From positions 1 through 24,073 of IMG/VR virus record IMGVR_UViG_3300033148_008094: a stretch of 24,073 nt of DNA; one strand, written 5' to 3'. The notes below the pieces were generated by a model that did not search any database, was not told the origin of the DNA, and saw only the letters and a program-made list of their open reading frames with translations. The translations under genes and the position numbers were made by a program. Positions 22,577 through 24,073 of this stretch are shown piece by piece; position 1 is the first letter of the stretch, and each line of letters begins with the position of its first letter. Source of the stretch: a virus.

Positions 22577-22605
22577 AATATAATCATCATTTATATATTT
22601 GTCAA
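22577..22605 (-). promoter_or_regulatory. sigma70-type promoter for the clpP-actin operon
   Basis: On the minus strand there is TTGACA (22605-22600), a 17-bp spacer and TATATT (22582-22577). Both boxes and the spacing match the sigma70 consensus well. The -35 overlaps the last codons of the 83-aa gene, and the start would lie near 22570, about 72 nt before the ClpP ATG. Confidence 0.75.
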
Positions 22606-22853
22606 GTAATAACCATTGGATTACTATAAAAAACCTTATAAAAATTATTTATAATGAAAGTTAATGTACCTAAATCATTAACTGCTACCACATCATTAGG
22701 CCAAATCTGAACAACTTCCCCAGCAACATTATTCCAAAGAATATATATAAAACTACCTTTCCAGATGGTAGAGAATGATGAACTAAATCCGCTGGTATTA
22801 GTCAGTCTTAATTTCTGTTCTGCTATATGAAGATCTATATCTGTTGTTTCCAT
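22602..22853 (-). CDS. small protein of unknown function, 83 aa
   Basis: Not recognised. It has a polar N-terminus, then a hydrophobic, aromatic strand-rich part (IWKGSFIYILWNNVAGEVVQIWPNDVV) and 'GTLTFIINNFYKVFY'. No clear transmembrane helix. The ribosome site is weak (only GGA near the ATG). It is separated from the upstream gene by 127 nt and a hairpin, and its stop overlaps the clpP promoter. Confidence 0.6.
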   Translation of the reverse strand: METTDIDLHIAEQKLRLTNTSGFSSSFSTIWKGSFIYILWNNVAGEVVQIWPNDVVAVNDLGTLTFIINNFYKVFYSNPMVIT

Positions 22854-22942
22854 TTTTTTTCCAATTTATCATTAAGTGTTAATTTTTCACTGCGAAGGCC
22901 CAATGTTTGTTTTTATAAGATAAGAAAAATCATTCTAATTAG

Positions 22943-22968
22943 GATTTCTTTTATTTATAAAAGAAATC
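22943..22968 (-). terminator. perfect AT-rich hairpin between winged-helix and 83-aa genes
   Basis: GATTTCTTTTAT and its exact complement form a 12-bp stem with a 2-nt apex (4-6 nt in practice). It starts about 12 nt after the winged-helix gene stop. No U-run follows directly (UUUUU comes about 13 nt later), so it is a likely but imperfect terminator. Confidence 0.55.
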
Positions 22969-22980
22969 TTCTTATATATT

Positions 22981-23205
22981 CTAGATCTTATATATTCTAT
23001 TATATGCCAATTGCTCCCCAGGCAATTGGCCAATGACCTGTGAAGCAATCGGCCGATCTTCCACCAGGAGATTAGATATTGTTTTTTCAGCCTTTAATTG
23101 TATGAAATAATTAAAAACATGAAGTGACTCATATTTATATGGTTCACCTGTGTGATCACCAAATTCATATATGTTTATCGATCGTCTATTTAATTTATCT
23201 TTCAT
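22981..23205 (-). pseudogene. C-terminal part of a split winged-helix gene
   Basis: This frame begins with ATG inside the end of the upstream frame (11-nt overlap) and carries 'SINIYEFGDHTGEPYKYESLHVFNYFIQLKAEKTISNLL'. That is the wing and C-terminal segment normally fused to helix-turn-helix parts like the one just upstream. The last about 25 residues (DRPIASQVIGQLPGEQLAYN) come from a GC-rich palindromic stretch and look like read-through of inserted DNA. I infer a frameshifted or deleted gene rather than an independent one; a separately translated fragment is possible. Confidence 0.5.
23004..23057 (-). repeat. cluster of related palindromes, GC-rich
   Basis: On the plus strand, GCAATTGGCCAAT (23022-23034) and GCAATCGGCCGAT (23045-23057) are direct repeats 23 bp apart, each ending in a 10-bp palindrome. 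An inverted half copy ATGCCAATTGC is at 23004-23014 and pairs with the first (GCCAATTGC/GCAATTGGC, 9 bp). It is clearly richer in G+C than its surroundings. It may be protein-binding sites or a small mobile palindromic element. Confidence 0.65.
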
Positions 23206-23452
23206 TTAGACCTATCATTTTAGCTATAGTTTTCTGATTATAACTGGAGGCAAGTATTTTTTTCTTATAATATCTATAATATATTAATTTACCTATTCTA
23301 GTTGTAACTTTACTCGATCTCACTATATATGAATATAAATATAAATAAATTTTTCCTTCTGAACTACCTAACCATTTTAGAAATTCTTTATCTCTCAAAA
23401 ATATTAAAGGTATTTGAAAATGCTCTGTTTTTTTCTGTCCATCAAAATTCAT
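23195..23452 (-). pseudogene. N-terminal part of a winged-helix DNA-binding protein
   Basis: The sequence matches a known phage/plasmid winged-helix pattern: 'FQIPLIFLRDKEFLKWLGSSEGKIYLYLYSYIVRSSK', 'IGKLIYYRYYKKKILASSYNQKTIAKMIGL'. This is followed in normal proteins by the recognition helix and wing, then 'NINIYEFG'. Here a stop comes right after 'IGLNER', and the 'INIYEFG' part continues in another frame. About 15-20 residues of recognition helix appear missing, so the pair probably descends from one gene with a small deletion. It starts 3 nt after the MetAP stop, coupled to it. Confidence 0.55.
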
Positions 23453-23455
23453 TCC

Positions 23456-24073
23456 TTAACCCCTTTTTGTAAGTATTTCCGGCCCATCCTCTGTAATAGC
23501 TATTGTATGTTCGAAATGTGCAGATAAACCATTGTCTTTTGTTACTACAGTCCATTTCCCTTTTCTTATGTTTTTTGAACTCTTTTCAGTTACCATTGGT
23601 TCTATTGCTATTATCATTCCAATTTTTAGCATTAACCCTTCCTTAGCTTTACCATAATTTAAGATTTGTGGGTTTTCATGTAATTCACGTCCTATTCCAT
23701 GTCCTCCATAATTTCTTATCACATTAAATCCATTGTCCTCTACACATGTCTGTATTATACTCGACAAATCCCCCAGACGCTTATTACAGGTAGATCTCTC
23801 TATGGCACTATACAATGCCTTCTCCGTTATAGATACAAGCTTCAGCGCACTCTGAGACACTTTACCTATAGGAATAGTTATTGCCGTATCAGAATACCAG
23901 CCTTCCCAAATTGCGCCTACATCAACGCTTAGTATATCACCTTCAATTAATTCTCTATCAGAAGGTAATCCATGTATAACTTCTTCATTTATAGAAGCAC
24001 ACATTGTAAAAGGAAATCCCTTGTAACCTAAAAATGCAGGAATAGCTTTATGCTGTCTTATAATTTTTTCAGC
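23456..24073 (-). CDS. map: methionine aminopeptidase type I (5' end outside window)
   Basis: A metal-dependent enzyme that removes the initiator Met from new proteins. The 205 residues visible begin 'KIIRQHKAIPAFLGYKGFPFTMCASINEEVIHG', as expected for the family, and cover nearly all the catalytic domain. The five metal ligands are present (fragment numbering): Asp51 (SVDVG), Asp62 (SDTA), His125 (GGHGIGRE), Glu158 (AIEPM) and Glu189 (HFEHT), plus the catalytic His34. About 50 residues upstream lie outside the window. An internal ATG at 24004 is not the start, since upstream codons match the family. It is uncommon in phages and close to bacterial enzymes, suggesting capture from a host. Confidence 0.95.
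   Translation of the reverse strand, partial: AEKIIRQHKAIPAFLGYKGFPFTMCASINEEVIHGLPSDRELIEGDILSVDVGAIWEGWYSDTAITIPIGKVSQSALKLVSITEKALYSAIERSTCNKRLGDLSSIIQTCVEDNGFNVIRNYGGHGIGRELHENPQILNYGKAKEGLMLKIGMIIAIEPMVTEKSSKNIRKGKWTVVTKDNGLSAHFEHTIAITEDGPEILTKRG

Noticed and set aside
22827-23036. Plus-strand 69-aa frame over the 22854-22980 gap
   Set aside because: It runs through the hairpin and palindromes, has no ribosome site, and its sequence is a Phe/Ile-rich antisense product.
23456-24073. Right end as host chromosome (adk-map-infA region)
   Set aside because: The gene after map is a phage/plasmid-type winged-helix gene, not infA, and strand and spacing match the phage genes. It cannot be fully excluded because the upstream side is outside the window.

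Overview
This window reads as part of a large, AT-rich tailed-phage genome (class Caudoviricetes), or of a prophage closely resembling one. All forty or so genes run on the minus strand, packed with short gaps or 1-26 nt overlaps and mostly preceded by strong AGGAGG-type ribosome sites. I see no rRNA, tRNA, insertion sequence or CRISPR array. The host cannot be named. A membrane-anchored protein with an outer-membrane-like C-terminal strand region hints at a Gram-negative host, but only weakly. No stretch over 300 bases lacks a gene; the longest gaps (5575-5746, 263-405, 22854-22980) hold hairpins and leader sequence.

In transcription order (high to low coordinates): 24073-22981 carries the 3' part of a methionine aminopeptidase gene and a winged-helix gene that looks broken in two, ending in a GC-rich cluster of palindromes. 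From 22605 to 19741 a good sigma70-type promoter drives ClpP, a coiled-coil protein, an actin/Hsp70-fold ATPase, a small membrane protein and a cold-shock protein. This is the most unusual module. From 19654 to 14652 lies a block of small accessory and nucleotide-metabolism genes: a zinc-ribbon protein flanked by an inverted repeat, a DIP1984-like protein, a dNMP-kinase-like P-loop protein, a MazG-like protein, a second P-loop NTPase, an HD-domain hydrolase and a small zinc-ribbon protein.

From 14646 to 11904 are a NUMOD3-like DNA-binding protein and the small and large terminase subunits. From 11810 to 9450 are a two-helix membrane protein, a spanin-like membrane/coiled-coil/beta protein, a free-standing HNH endonuclease and small genes. 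From 9450 to 3019 is the head module in classical order: a 37-residue CxxC protein overlapping both neighbours, portal, maturation protease, a beta-rich protein, scaffold, decoration candidate and HK97-fold major capsid protein, closed by a hairpin. From 2963 to the left end are a DUF1360-like membrane protein and probable connector/tail or fibre genes.

Together these genes package DNA into a protease-matured capsid. The accessory genes suggest control of nucleotide pools and host proteostasis (MetAP, ClpP, cold shock), plus possibly a phage-encoded filament for positioning DNA or the replication site. Function calls rest on motifs read by eye; no database search was possible.
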